From assembly GCF_030766825.1 (NCBI RefSeq), contig NZ_JASFDV010000005.1, forward strand, positions 1 through 64,000: a stretch of DNA of 64,000 nt. Direction: 5' to 3'. Each line of letters starts with the position of its first letter. The stretch's first letter is position 1. Shown here piece by piece: positions 1 through 8,660 of the stretch. The notes under the pieces were generated by a model, which was given only the letters and a program-made list of their open reading frames with translations, did no database searches and had not been told where the DNA came from. A program made the position numbers and the translations under genes. This DNA comes from Nocardiopsis sp. CC223A (GTDB taxonomy: Bacteria; Actinomycetota; Actinomycetes; Streptosporangiales; Streptosporangiaceae).

Positions 1-160
1 TGGTGGGCAGTGCGGAATCGTGTCCCCGTGCGTGCTCGGCATCGACGTACCCATCACGGTTCAACTGAACCGTGGCATACCAGCGGGAAGGCTGGACTTG
101 TAGCTTTCGAGAACGCCAGTCGCGCGGGTCGGGGTCGAGGAAAATGGTTTGCTCGGTCAT
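1..160 (-). CDS. Hypothetical protein, 5' part only
   Basis: A minus-strand frame opens with ATG at 160 and stays open to the left edge for 53 codons. It begins MTEQTIFLDPDPRDWRSRKL. A ribosome-binding sequence (GGAGGAG) lies 5-10 bases upstream, which fixes the start. The window cuts off the rest of the gene. I do not recognise the family; it lies outside the first att-like module, so it probably belongs to another mobile element or to the chromosome on that side. Confidence 0.5.
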   Translation of the reverse strand, partial: MTEQTIFLDPDPRDWRSRKLQVQPSRWYATVQLNRDGYVDAEHARGHDSALPT

Positions 161-476
161 CCGCACTCCTCCGTAGGTCCACAGAGATCGGCCTACCGAT
201 CTTTGAGCTTGTGGTCGACAAACCCAACCTGCTGAGTCGGCTCCGTTTGTCCAGGTCAGCCTCACAGGCCTTCTCCATTGCCGCCGTCAACCCGCGCATC
301 CAAGGTCGGTAGGTACCACGCAAGCTGTCACAGGAGTCAAGGGGCGAGGATCAGATCCCAGTCAGCAGCACAAAACCTAGCGGGTATACCAGGTGGGTGC
401 ATTGATGTTGAGAGATATGAGACCCAAGCCGGACCTCACCCACCTGAGTCACCACCATCGGACGTTTCCGGGGGCT
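161..476. other. Intergenic, no gene seen
   Basis: This stretch lies between the divergent small gene at the left edge and the first att-like module. Short overlapping frames exist on both strands, but none has a ribosome-binding site or a recognisable domain. I see no gene in it. Confidence 0.5.
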
Positions 477-807
477 GTGTGCTCCGTTCGTGCTCCGCAG
501 TTTTGGACCGGAGCGACACCACACGGCACGACATGGCACCGGACAGCACGGCGGATCGGATGGGGTGGCATGAAACGGTACGTAGCGACACGTGACGGTA
601 CACAACCAGGGCACTTCTAATCCGATGGCCGCAGGTTCGAATCCTGCCGGGTGCGCCACAAAACCCCAGTTCAAACGGGGTGCGCGAGTCGAACAGACGA
701 GGCGCTGAGCCTGTCTGGGGCCCTGAAATGCTCCGTGTGTGCTCCCCAGTGCAAGGTCCAGTACAGGTGGAGGGGCACCTCACGGAGCATTTTGCCGTTC
801 CGTGACC
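477..807. repeat. att-like module 1 (direct repeat copy 1)
   Basis: This segment recurs with few changes at about 17670-17999. It holds, in order, two TGCTCC sites 11 bp apart (480-485, 491-496), the 3' part of a tRNA-Arg with the core ATCCGATGGCC (620-630), two more TGCTCC sites 11 bp apart (729-734, 740-745), and an inverted GGAGCA (784-789). A core flanked on both sides by short repeats spaced one helical turn apart is the layout of a tyrosine-recombinase attP or of a junction between tandem elements. Binding by the integrases in this window is inferred. No gene is seen from 660 to 982. Confidence 0.7.
614..658 (+). other. tRNA-Arg(UCU) 3' segment, att core
   Basis: From the anticodon loop CTTCTAA to the encoded CCA this matches a tRNA-Arg with anticodon UCU. 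The variable arm is followed by a perfect T-arm (GCAGG-TTCGAAT-CCTGC) and the 3' acceptor strand CGGGTGC-G-CCA. The bases upstream do not pair with the anticodon stem and no matching acceptor 5' strand GCACCCG is present, so this is not a functional tRNA gene. Such 3' segments are carried in attP of elements that integrate into tRNA genes. Confidence 0.75.
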
Positions 808-982
808 CCCTGGCGGACGCCCAGGGTGACCCCGCGCCCGCCCACCAGCCCCCCACAGCCGCCCCGACGCCGTCGCGGGGGGACACTAGCCCCGGGACAC
901 GCCCTGTCGCCCGTCCAGCCGCATACGGCCGATTCGACCGGAACCCTTACCTCGCAGGTCACGATGCCTCACAATTGGTGAC

Positions 983-1399
983 ATGACCATGGCGAGGTGG
1001 ATCGGTGTAGTAGTGGCGGCCGTTGCGATCGTGGCTGCGCTGGCAGCGGGGTTGTGGTTTGGCGGCGGACCGACCTCACGCGAGGGGTGGGAGGCTGCAG
1101 CCTGGGCGGGCACGATCGCTGTCGCGCTGTCCCTGATCGCCAACGCCATCGTCTGGGCCTCCACATCCACCAAGCCTTCCCTTACCAAATCCCCCGATGC
1201 CCCTGTGGGCACGGACAATACGGTGAACGGGAACGTCTCTGGCGGAACCGTAACCCAGGGCCGCGACATGCACGTGAACAGTCCCTCCTATGGAGGGAAC
1301 CACAACGACTTCCGAGGCGGCACGTTCAACGAGTCGTTCATCAACGAACAGCACAACCACCGGTCCGGCCCCGAGGAGAACACGGAGCCCGACCAGTGA
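983..1399 (+). CDS. Small two-helix membrane protein with Asn/His-rich tail
   Basis: The product has 138 residues. Two hydrophobic helices (about 6-26 and 40-58) are followed by a Ser/Thr linker and a polar tail rich in Asn, Gly and His (about 75-130), including NTVNGNVSGG, GNHNDF and FINEQHNH. The NTVNGNVSG..TQGRDMH run resembles the Asn/Gly repeats found beside STAND and effector domains in actinobacterial conflict proteins. The stop overlaps the GTG of the downstream ATPase (GTGA), so the two are probably translationally coupled. The final ~25 residues of the motif recur at the N-terminus of that ATPase. I infer a membrane anchor or partner for it; no enzymatic domain is visible. ATG at 989 is an alternative start. 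Confidence 0.8.
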   Translation: MTMARWIGVVVAAVAIVAALAAGLWFGGGPTSREGWEAAAWAGTIAVALSLIANAIVWASTSTKPSLTKSPDAPVGTDNTVNGNVSGGTVTQGRDMHVNSPSYGGNHNDFRGGTFNESFINEQHNHRSGPEENTEPDQ

Positions 1400-4300
1400 G
1401 CGCTTCCTACGAGGGCAACCACAACGATTACCGCGACAGCACCTTCAACGGGCCGTTCATCAACGAACAGCACATACACCCACCGACCCATGAGGTGGGC
1501 TGGGCCCGGCTCCGCAGCCTGGACCAAGAAGCCCGGTCCGGAGTATCCCGGAGCCTGATCGGGTCAGACACTGCTGCTGCTCTGAGACTGCCACGCGAGA
1601 CCATCCGTGATGCCCTGCGCACAGCGATCGCCTCACCTGGCGACCTCTTCGTGAAAGGCGACTCCGGCGTCGGCAAGAGCGCCCTGGTCATGGACAGCAT
1701 CGAACCAACCGGACTAGGCGATGACCGACAAGCAATCGCGATCAACCTTCGGCACCTGCCGGAGAATCACCTCGGCTTGTTGTCCCAACTAGGCAACCCT
1801 CTGGACGAGTTATTCGCCGAACTGACCGCCCCCGAGCGAATCTTGGTGATTGACGGGGCGGAGGCCGCAGCCGAGGATCATGGCCAGGTCTTCTCCCATG
1901 TACTTCGCTGCGCACGGGAGGCTGGTCTCAAAGTCATCGTGGTCGCAGCAACCGAGGGCGCAGGGACTGCGGCCGAGCTGATGAGGTCTGGTGCCGCAGC
2001 GCCTCGCGAGTACACGGTTCCGGGACTGACCGACGAGGAGGTCACAGCAGTTGCAGGACACTTCCCTGGTCTGCAACGTCTGGCTGAAAACTCTCGTGGA
2101 CGCGAGCTGCTACGCCGACCGATCATCGTCGACCTGCTAGGGCGGGCCGGTGACCCTGGGCTGCCCCTCAGTGAGTCGGAGGCGCTCGACCACATCTGGC
2201 GCCACCTCGTACGCAACAGTGAACGGCAGGGTGCCGGAGCACCTGATGCCCGTGAGCAAGTCATGCTGCGTCTTGCGGACCACGCACTTCGCAAGAGCGA
2301 TGTCGACGAACTGATCAATCGTCTCGATCACGCCGCAGTCGACGGACTTCGCCGGAGCGGGCTAATCCACCCAGCCAGCGGTTTGCCGTGGGAGCGAGTG
2401 CCCGAATTCAAGCATGACCTGCTCCGCGCTTACTCGATTGCACGTCAACTCCTGGGAGAACGCGACCCGGCTCGCGCTTTGATGTCGGTCGAGGCCCCTC
2501 GTTGGGCCCTGCCGTCGGCCCGTCTCGCGTGTGAGATCGTGCTTTCTGCACCAGATCACGCATCGCACCCGCTTGCCGAGCGATTTATACAGCTCCAGAC
2601 GCGCTTCGAGGAGATCGTCACAGCTGGGCACGGCGAACGCTGGGCCGATGTTCCGACGGAGGCGCTCCTCGCTGTACCGGCGTCGCGTCTGATCCTTAAA
2701 GATGCCTGGCCTACGCTCCTCCGCGATCAAGCTCAGGGGCTTTCCCGGGTGATTCGGATTCTGCACGGGCGCCACCAACGAGAAGGGGTGCTGGACCCGA
2801 TCATCGCCGAGCCCTTCATCATCCGACTTCTTGACGAGGAGGTGCCCCCCGGTCTCACTGACGAGGTCGCTGAACTGATTCGCGACTGGCTGCGAGCGCA
2901 CGTCCTCCGCAGTACTCCGGCTGGCCAACCGACACGTGTGGCACTCCGAGATGCCATTCTCACCGATTGCGCTGAGAACGAGCGTGTACTCGACGAGCAA
3001 GAAGCAGCCAAACAGGCCGCTCTGGCAGCCCGAACTCCCGAGCAGGTTACAGCGGATGAGGAGCATCGAAAGAGATTCTCTTCTATGGCTGGGCCGTTTC
3101 CGTCACGTCGGCGCCGTCGACCCGAAACGGCTCGGCATCGGCCGTACCTGTGGATCAAGGATGCTCAAATCGAGCACCTCGCTCTGCTCGGTCCCGACCT
3201 GGGTGGCGTTGGTGAGGCAGTTTTGCGGCGGGTCGCGGAGGACGAACCGCACTCGCTGGATCATGCCGTTGAACCATGGTTCACCGGCCACAGTCTGGCA
3301 GCGTATGACCCCGCGCTCCTCATCGACCTCACTGCCGCCTACTACATCGATGACGATGAAGACGACTTCGGGTGGTCCAGCGGACTGGATGAAGACGGCA
3401 TCCGCCATCATCGGCCCAGAGGCAGCATCGACTTACAGCTCGCCTCCTTCACTCACGGACCGTTCCTCGCCCTGCTCCGGGCCGACTACCGTAGAGGCAC
3501 CGTCTTCCTGAACCGGATGCTGAACCACGCAGCCCGCTGTCGGGTACGCACCCTCTCGGATCTCCGCCACGAGCCTCCCATCGACGAGGAGACGGCAGGG
3601 GTGGAGCACACCCTCTCGATTACGGGAGAGCCACGCACCTATATCGGCGACGAACACGTTTGGTTGTGGTACCGCGGAACCGGAGTGGGTCCTTATCCCT
3701 GTATGAGTGCGCTCCAGGCTTTGGAGTTCGTGACAGAGGAAATCATTCGGGCCGGAGTTCCTGTTACCACCCTCACACCTATCTTACTCGAGGGCGCCGA
3801 AAGCCTCGCGATGCCTGCACTTGCGCTCGGTATCCTCGTCCGCCACCTCGAAGCCGCTGAAGATGCTCTTGATCCCTATCTAGTCGAACCAACGGTATGG
3901 TCGCTGGAGTTTGGCCGCGCAACTCACGACCAGTCGGGCATCCTCGCAGCACATATCCCTGACCTTGCGAACACTGAGCGACGCGGTTGGTCCTTGCGAG
4001 AGGTCAGCATGATGCTGGCACTGCGCGCTGAGGGTGAACGCATCGAGCATCTCAAGGAACTCGGCAACCAGTTGCTAGCGAACGCTCGGAAGCAGGTCGG
4101 CGACGACTCCTCATCAGGTGCTCACGAGTATCTCGCCGCCGTTCAGAACTGGGCAGCCTCGCTCGATCGCAGCGCGTACGAACTACTCCGTCAAGACGGG
4201 GAGATCCTGATCCAGCAGACGGTCAATCCCGAGGTTGAGGATGTTCTGGGTGAAACGAACGCGGACCTTCGGCGTGGAAACGATGCGATGGGGCTGGTCG

Positions 4301-5787
4301 TACGTCACGCCCATGTGAGAGACAACGGTGGTCGAGCACCGGAAATGACCGACGAGGCACTAGCTGCCGACCTCGTGCTGGCACGAGATCTGCTGGACAA
4401 TCCTCCTCAGTCTGGTCTGGGGGCGTCCTCGGATGGACCAGTGGCAGTGGCCGCATCTGCTGTCGAACTTCATCTGACGAGCCGAGCTCACGTCGCGGAT
4501 GAGGATCTGCAGTGGAGTGTGTTCGTCATCTTGGGCATCGCTGCGGAGGTTGCTAAACGCCCAAGCGACTCGCTTGATAAGTTGTCGTTCTTCAATCAGG
4601 GTGCGGACCGATCAGCGGGCCGAGCACTGCCGTACCTTCTCCTTCCTGCTGCGAGAGACCTCCGACAGGCGGTTGGCGTCGCCTCGCACGAAGACGTTCA
4701 GGAACTCGTAGAGCTGAGTAGTGCCATCGCGTCGCAGTCGCCAAACGAAACCCGAATCGCGTACGCAAGAGGACTTGATGTTGTCTGGTCTGCGCCGTGC
4801 AATAACAATCACCTGCACGGTCGGTGCCATCACCGAATCGCCTTGGACGTCGTGCAGGAGTCCTTCCTCGAATCTGTCTTTGGCCCATGGGACTTTGAGA
4901 GCCAGCGGAGAACAGTGGCTAGACTTGACCCGCCAACTGCTGCCTCCCTCGATGCCACCGAGGGCAAGGACATCTTCGTCCCTCAGCTGACTTCGGCAAT
5001 CCGAGCTACAGGGGCCGCTGCCATCAGCTCCGCGTGCTGCAGGGAGGAGGCTCGCCAGATAGTCGAGTCGCTCATTGCAGCCCATCAACGAGCCATGCTG
5101 ACCTTCGATCACGGCTACCACCACAGCAAAAGCGACTCACTCGTCGCAGCCCGGGCCACTCTGTGGCAAGCGATTAATGAGCGGGACGAACCCATACTCA
5201 CATATGTGGACCGATATCTCGGTAATTCACGCCTCCTATCGGAAGGCCTGCAGGCAATCAGCGTCGCTGGCGGGGAGCATTCCGACCTAGCAGAGCAACT
5301 TTATCGACTTTGGCCGCTAATTATGGATCACGTTCTTAACGCGGCGGATGCGAATCCCCAAATTTTCACTGAACAGCCCTGGGGTGACTATGCCGAGTCT
5401 GCTCTCATTCCCAACCGGTCAGCCGAGCCGGGGTACATCACGCTGGAAAACCAGGGGGACGCGCATCCCTGGCGTGATCTGATTAGCTGGTCGCCTCAAG
5501 TTGAGCGATGGCTCAGCACGATCACCAGCTCCCGCATGAGCATCGACCAACTGGTGATTGCCATTCATGAACTCACCATATCAGATCAGGTCGAGGCTGG
5601 ACTCCGGTGGATCGAGCAGATCGTCGAGCAAAGTGGCACTGATTGCGCCAACACCTATACATTGCCCGAATGGCTTCACGAACGTTTTGCGGACCTCGTT
5701 ACGGATGAACAAGCAGCGCGATGGCAGCGAGTGGTAGACTTGCTCATTGTCGCAGGCGATAGTCGTGTCGCAGATTTGGCCGACTAA
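1396..5787 (+). CDS. Large STAND-type P-loop NTPase, putative conflict/defence sensor
   Basis: The GTG at 1396 overlaps the upstream stop and starts the segment homologous to its partner, giving 1463 residues. Residues 5-28 (GNHNDYR, FINEQHIH) copy the motif ending the preceding membrane protein. A Walker A GDSGVGKS lies at 88-95 and a Walker B ILVID at 149-153, followed by an NB-ARC-like arginine-rich helical segment (ENSRGRELLRRPI). About 1000 residues of helical, superhelix-like sequence follow with no catalytic domain I recognise. There is an acidic stretch (YYIDDDEDDF) and a Cys/His cluster (C1135, H1139, H1141, C1144, H1145, H1146). STAND proteins are signal-triggered ATPases common in antiphage defence and development. 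The role here is inferred from architecture and location between att sites. Confidence 0.8.
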   Translation: MSASYEGNHNDYRDSTFNGPFINEQHIHPPTHEVGWARLRSLDQEARSGVSRSLIGSDTAAALRLPRETIRDALRTAIASPGDLFVKGDSGVGKSALVMDSIEPTGLGDDRQAIAINLRHLPENHLGLLSQLGNPLDELFAELTAPERILVIDGAEAAAEDHGQVFSHVLRCAREAGLKVIVVAATEGAGTAAELMRSGAAAPREYTVPGLTDEEVTAVAGHFPGLQRLAENSRGRELLRRPIIVDLLGRAGDPGLPLSESEALDHIWRHLVRNSERQGAGAPDAREQVMLRLADHALRKSDVDELINRLDHAAVDGLRRSGLIHPASGLPWERVPEFKHDLLRAYSIARQLLGERDPARALMSVEAPRWALPSARLACEIVLSAPDHASHPLAERFIQLQTRFEEIVTAGHGERWADVPTEALLAVPASRLILKDAWPTLLRDQAQGLSRVIRILHGRHQREGVLDPIIAEPFIIRLLDEEVPPGLTDEVAELIRDWLRAHVLRSTPAGQPTRVALRDAILTDCAENERVLDEQEAAKQAALAARTPEQVTADEEHRKRFSSMAGPFPSRRRRRPETARHRPYLWIKDAQIEHLALLGPDLGGVGEAVLRRVAEDEPHSLDHAVEPWFTGHSLAAYDPALLIDLTAAYYIDDDEDDFGWSSGLDEDGIRHHRPRGSIDLQLASFTHGPFLALLRADYRRGTVFLNRMLNHAARCRVRTLSDLRHEPPIDEETAGVEHTLSITGEPRTYIGDEHVWLWYRGTGVGPYPCMSALQALEFVTEEIIRAGVPVTTLTPILLEGAESLAMPALALGILVRHLEAAEDALDPYLVEPTVWSLEFGRATHDQSGILAAHIPDLANTERRGWSLREVSMMLALRAEGERIEHLKELGNQLLANARKQVGDDSSSGAHEYLAAVQNWAASLDRSAYELLRQDGEILIQQTVNPEVEDVLGETNADLRRGNDAMGLVVRHAHVRDNGGRAPEMTDEALAADLVLARDLLDNPPQSGLGASSDGPVAVAASAVELHLTSRAHVADEDLQWSVFVILGIAAEVAKRPSDSLDKLSFFNQGADRSAGRALPYLLLPAARDLRQAVGVASHEDVQELVELSSAIASQSPNETRIAYARGLDVVWSAPCNNNHLHGRCHHRIALDVVQESFLESVFGPWDFESQRRTVARLDPPTAASLDATEGKDIFVPQLTSAIRATGAAAISSACCREEARQIVESLIAAHQRAMLTFDHGYHHSKSDSLVAARATLWQAINERDEPILTYVDRYLGNSRLLSEGLQAISVAGGEHSDLAEQLYRLWPLIMDHVLNAADANPQIFTEQPWGDYAESALIPNRSAEPGYITLENQGDAHPWRDLISWSPQVERWLSTITSSRMSIDQLVIAIHELTISDQVEAGLRWIEQIVEQSGTDCANTYTLPEWLHERFADLVTDEQAARWQRVVDLLIVAGDSRVADLAD

Positions 5788-5927
5788 GGTCTGTTTTATA
5801 GATCTAATGAACACCCTATGACCATCCAACAACCGAGGTGAATTTTTAGAGGTGCTTCCAACACAAAAACCAACATTAATTGATCACTGAACGCACCAAG
5901 AATTGGTCACTATTGGAGTACTAGAAA

Positions 5928-6887
5928 ATGAAAGAAATCCCCACTTCTCCAAATGAATATCTAGAATTCTCTGATGAGATCCTAACCCCTGAAATTAATT
6001 TCATTGCCTACAGGAAGATCTACGTACTAGAGACATGGGTCCGACGCCTCTGCCTCGCTGCGTGGATGGCAGAATTTGGGAATGAATGGGTCGATCAAAT
6101 TGACTCAAACTTGAGGTCAAAACTCGAAACAAGAGCAAAGAGAAACGCCAAACGGGTATACCTAGGAGCCGAGTCCAGTAGCGATATCATCTGGGAAACA
6201 ACTCATCACGAACTCATATCACTGATTAGTGATCGAACAGTAGAAAAGACTGTCCGAGAATTGACCGGACACGAATCAGCTTTTCTCGGTGGAAAGCTGG
6301 ACGAAGTGAGAGAGATAAGAAATCTTCTCGCCCACAACAGAGCCATCTCTGAGCGAACCTACACCATCCTCATCGGACTCCTGGCCTCCTTGGAAGAGGC
6401 CATTGACTGCTTTAGATTTGACCTCCTTTATAAAAATGGAGAAATACTTGGATTTTCACATCCAGAAGATAACCAAACCATCCCCCTAGAGAGCGAGCTA
6501 GCTTCCATTGTAGAAAACGCCTGGCAGCAGCACGGAGGGGGCCGATTTCAGGCTTTTGTTGAACGCGGAGCAAAACACTACAAATACGTCTGCCTCCCCG
6601 TAGACAGAAATGGAAGCTTTCCGAACACAAGGTCCCTCATAGAGAACTTCTCAGAGTACATTGATTTTATTACCGCATTTTGTCTCAACAAAAGCGGAGA
6701 CGAGTTCTTCATAGTCACGCCAAAATGCATCACAGGGACGACGCAGATGGAGATATGCAGAAAGTTTTCATCTAATTTTTCCGCATGGGGCAATGTGATG
6801 TTTGAAAATCAGCATCCGCGCTATGCTTGCTCTCCCAAGATATGGTTCTACGAGAATAGAAAGCCAGGTCATCTGAATCTGCGATAA
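5928..6887 (+). CDS. HEPN-domain protein, putative RNase effector
   Basis: The product has 319 residues. The first ~170 are helical and contain EVREIRNLLAHNR, with the HEPN-type R131-x4-H136 signature. The C-terminal ~130 residues have no recognised domain. HEPN proteins with this motif are usually metal-independent RNases or RNA-binding effectors in toxin-antitoxin and defence systems. The gene follows the STAND ATPase on the same strand after 140 bp of AT-rich DNA and has its own TTGGAG site. It is strikingly AT-rich for this genome (6421-6480 has 20 G/C of 60), so it was probably acquired separately. It ends just before the integrase-linked att core. Its part in one system with the STAND pair is inference. 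Confidence 0.7.
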   Translation: MKEIPTSPNEYLEFSDEILTPEINFIAYRKIYVLETWVRRLCLAAWMAEFGNEWVDQIDSNLRSKLETRAKRNAKRVYLGAESSSDIIWETTHHELISLISDRTVEKTVRELTGHESAFLGGKLDEVREIRNLLAHNRAISERTYTILIGLLASLEEAIDCFRFDLLYKNGEILGFSHPEDNQTIPLESELASIVENAWQQHGGGRFQAFVERGAKHYKYVCLPVDRNGSFPNTRSLIENFSEYIDFITAFCLNKSGDEFFIVTPKCITGTTQMEICRKFSSNFSAWGNVMFENQHPRYACSPKIWFYENRKPGHLNLR

Positions 6888-6918
6888 AAACTGTCGAATG
6901 TTTTCAAGACAGCCATAA

Positions 6919-7038
6919 CCAGAGGACCTTTGATCCGATGGCCGACCGGTCCTGCCCACGAGGAAACCCCAGGACGGGCGGGGTGAACCCGCCGCACGGC
7001 CCGGGGCTCGGGGTGTCCAGTCGCTCCTGGTGTGCTCC
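6919..7038. other. Integrase-proximal att site 1
   Basis: The core ATCCGATGGCC (6933-6943) sits in GGACCTTTGATCCGATGGCC, which is repeated exactly at the second integrase. Downstream are CGCTCC (7022-7027) and TGCTCC (7033-7038), 11 bp apart, matching the arms of the tRNA-linked modules. The integrase stop is 10 bp further on. An integrase gene ending at the att site is usual for actinobacterial integrative elements. The left side lacks TGCTCC arms. Confidence 0.65.
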
Positions 7039-7047
7039 CCCGTCCCG

Positions 7048-8523
7048 CTACCCGGCAGACACCGGTTCCCCGCGCAGCAGCGCGGCGGTCGCCTCCGCCG
7101 CGGCTTTCGCGACGTCGGGGTACACCGACTGGTACGTGTCCTGGGTGAAGTGCGTGGTCGCGTGGCCCAGCTCAGTCGAGACCACCTTCACGTCCGTTCC
7201 CGCCGCCAGCGCCAGGGAGGCGGCCCCGTGGCGGAGCCCGTGCAAGGTGATGGGCGGGAGCCCGGCAGCCTTGGCGATGCGGCAGAACCAGTCACTGACC
7301 TGACCCGGATGCCAGCCCGACCCGTCCTGGCGGGTGAACACCAACCCGGTGCTGTTCCAGTTCTTCCCGGCCGCGAGGCGTTGCTCGTTCTGGAACCTCT
7401 TCCAGCCCCGCAGGATCTTGATCGTGTCGGCGTCCAGGGTGATGGTGCGCTGGCCCGCCGCGCTCTTGGGGGTCGAGGTGATCGTCTCCCACGCCAGTTG
7501 CACGACCTGGACGCGGATGTCGATCTGGCCGTCCACCAGACGGGTGTTCGCCCACGGCAGCCCCACCGCCTCACCCCGGCGCAGCCCCTTGACAGCGATG
7601 AGGTGGAACATCGGGAACAACCAGGTGTACCTCCTCGCGTGCTGGAGGAAGGTGCGGGTCTGCTCAGGGGTCCACACCATCACCTCACCCGGCACCGCCC
7701 CGTCCTTCTCCCACAAGCGGACCCGGTCCGCCGTCCACACCAGGGGACGTTTCCTCGGACAGGACGGCAGGCGGACATGCGAGGCGACGTTCACCGACAC
7801 CGGTAGGTCCGGGGAGCGGACCGCGTCCGACAGCGCGCTGCGCAGCGTGGCACGGATCCGGTGCTTGGTCGACAGCGAGATCACCCGCCGCCCCCGCACC
7901 GACTTCTTCACCTGCGGATCGGAGGAGTCGCGGCACTCCAGGATGTGCACGTTGGCCTCCTCGATAGCCGCGAACATCGCCTCCACATGACGCGCCTGGA
8001 GCCGATCCACCCGGATGTTCCCCAGGTGCGGGACCAGGTACTTGCGGATGTGCCCGTCATAGGAAGCCCGGGTCCCTTCGGCGAGGTCGGGCTTGCCGTC
8101 CAACCACTCCCGCAACCACACCCCCACCACCGGCGGCTCACGACGCACGTCTGCCCCCGCGCCGACCCGCCGACGCACCTCTTCCAGGTCGGGCAACGGC
8201 TTCCGGGTCCGTAGCGCGGCCTGGATCAGGTCCGCGACCTGCACTTCGATATCCTGCTCGCCTTCGGCCAGGGCCAGCAGCGCTTTCACGTGGTCGAGCT
8301 GGCGACGGGCCTCCTCCTGCGAGGCCAGGCCGCCCCTGCGGGCCTGGCGGCGCTTGCCTTCAGCGGTGCGCGGGAGTTCGAGCTGGAACCACCAGTTCCC
8401 GTGCCGGGGGTTCCACGCCTTGTCCTCCCTCCGCAGCTTCGGACACTTCACCCCCAATGCCCGGCCGCTGTCCTCGTTACGGCACCCGCACCGCTTGAAC
8501 ACCGACCCCTCGTACGCGCTCAT
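7048..8523 (-). CDS. int: Tyrosine recombinase (element integrase)
   Basis: The product has 491 residues. After a Cys-rich start (FKRCGCRNE) come an AP2-like/arm-binding region, a SAM-like core-binding domain (about 190-260) and the phage-integrase catalytic domain. Catalytic landmarks are GLRRGE (~315), HGLRHG (~430), the GHATTHFTQ segment and the nucleophile in QDTYQSVY (~464). The start at 8523 follows a GGAGAGG site and gives a family-typical N-terminus, so the longer upstream extension is rejected. It ends 10 bp from its putative att site. The truncated excisionase reading frame stops 8 bases upstream. A homologous, damaged copy lies at 27150-28583. Confidence 0.93.
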   Translation of the reverse strand: MSAYEGSVFKRCGCRNEDSGRALGVKCPKLRREDKAWNPRHGNWWFQLELPRTAEGKRRQARRGGLASQEEARRQLDHVKALLALAEGEQDIEVQVADLIQAALRTRKPLPDLEEVRRRVGAGADVRREPPVVGVWLREWLDGKPDLAEGTRASYDGHIRKYLVPHLGNIRVDRLQARHVEAMFAAIEEANVHILECRDSSDPQVKKSVRGRRVISLSTKHRIRATLRSALSDAVRSPDLPVSVNVASHVRLPSCPRKRPLVWTADRVRLWEKDGAVPGEVMVWTPEQTRTFLQHARRYTWLFPMFHLIAVKGLRRGEAVGLPWANTRLVDGQIDIRVQVVQLAWETITSTPKSAAGQRTITLDADTIKILRGWKRFQNEQRLAAGKNWNSTGLVFTRQDGSGWHPGQVSDWFCRIAKAAGLPPITLHGLRHGAASLALAAGTDVKVVSTELGHATTHFTQDTYQSVYPDVAKAAAEATAALLRGEPVSAG

Positions 8524-8531
8524 GCAGTCGT

Positions 8532-8660
8532 TCACCTCTCCTTCGTGGCGTTCACGCGCGCGCTGCACCCGCACCCACCGCCCATGGCGGTGGAGGACGC
8601 GGAGGTAGCGAAGGTGTCCAAGCCGAGGTAAGCCGGCACGACCGGAACATTCCGCTTCAC
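8532..8660 (-). pseudogene. Excisionase remnant with internal deletion
   Basis: Aligned with the excisionase at 28611-28862, this copy keeps the ribosome-binding site (GGGGAGG), a GTG start at 8660 and the C-terminal VPAYLGLDT stretch. It has lost about 170 bp coding the whole MerR-like helix-turn-helix. What remains is a 42-codon frame ending just before int. Without the DNA-binding helix it should not act as a recombination directionality factor, but may preserve translational coupling to int. Confidence 0.65.

Noticed and set aside
614-658. Functional tRNA-Arg gene here or at 17807-17851
   Set aside because: Only the half from the anticodon loop to CCA is present; the preceding bases do not form anticodon, D or acceptor stems.
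997-1395. N-terminal extension of the STAND protein
   Set aside because: The frame is open but runs through the membrane-protein gene in another frame; the motif homologous to its neighbour begins at GTG 1396.
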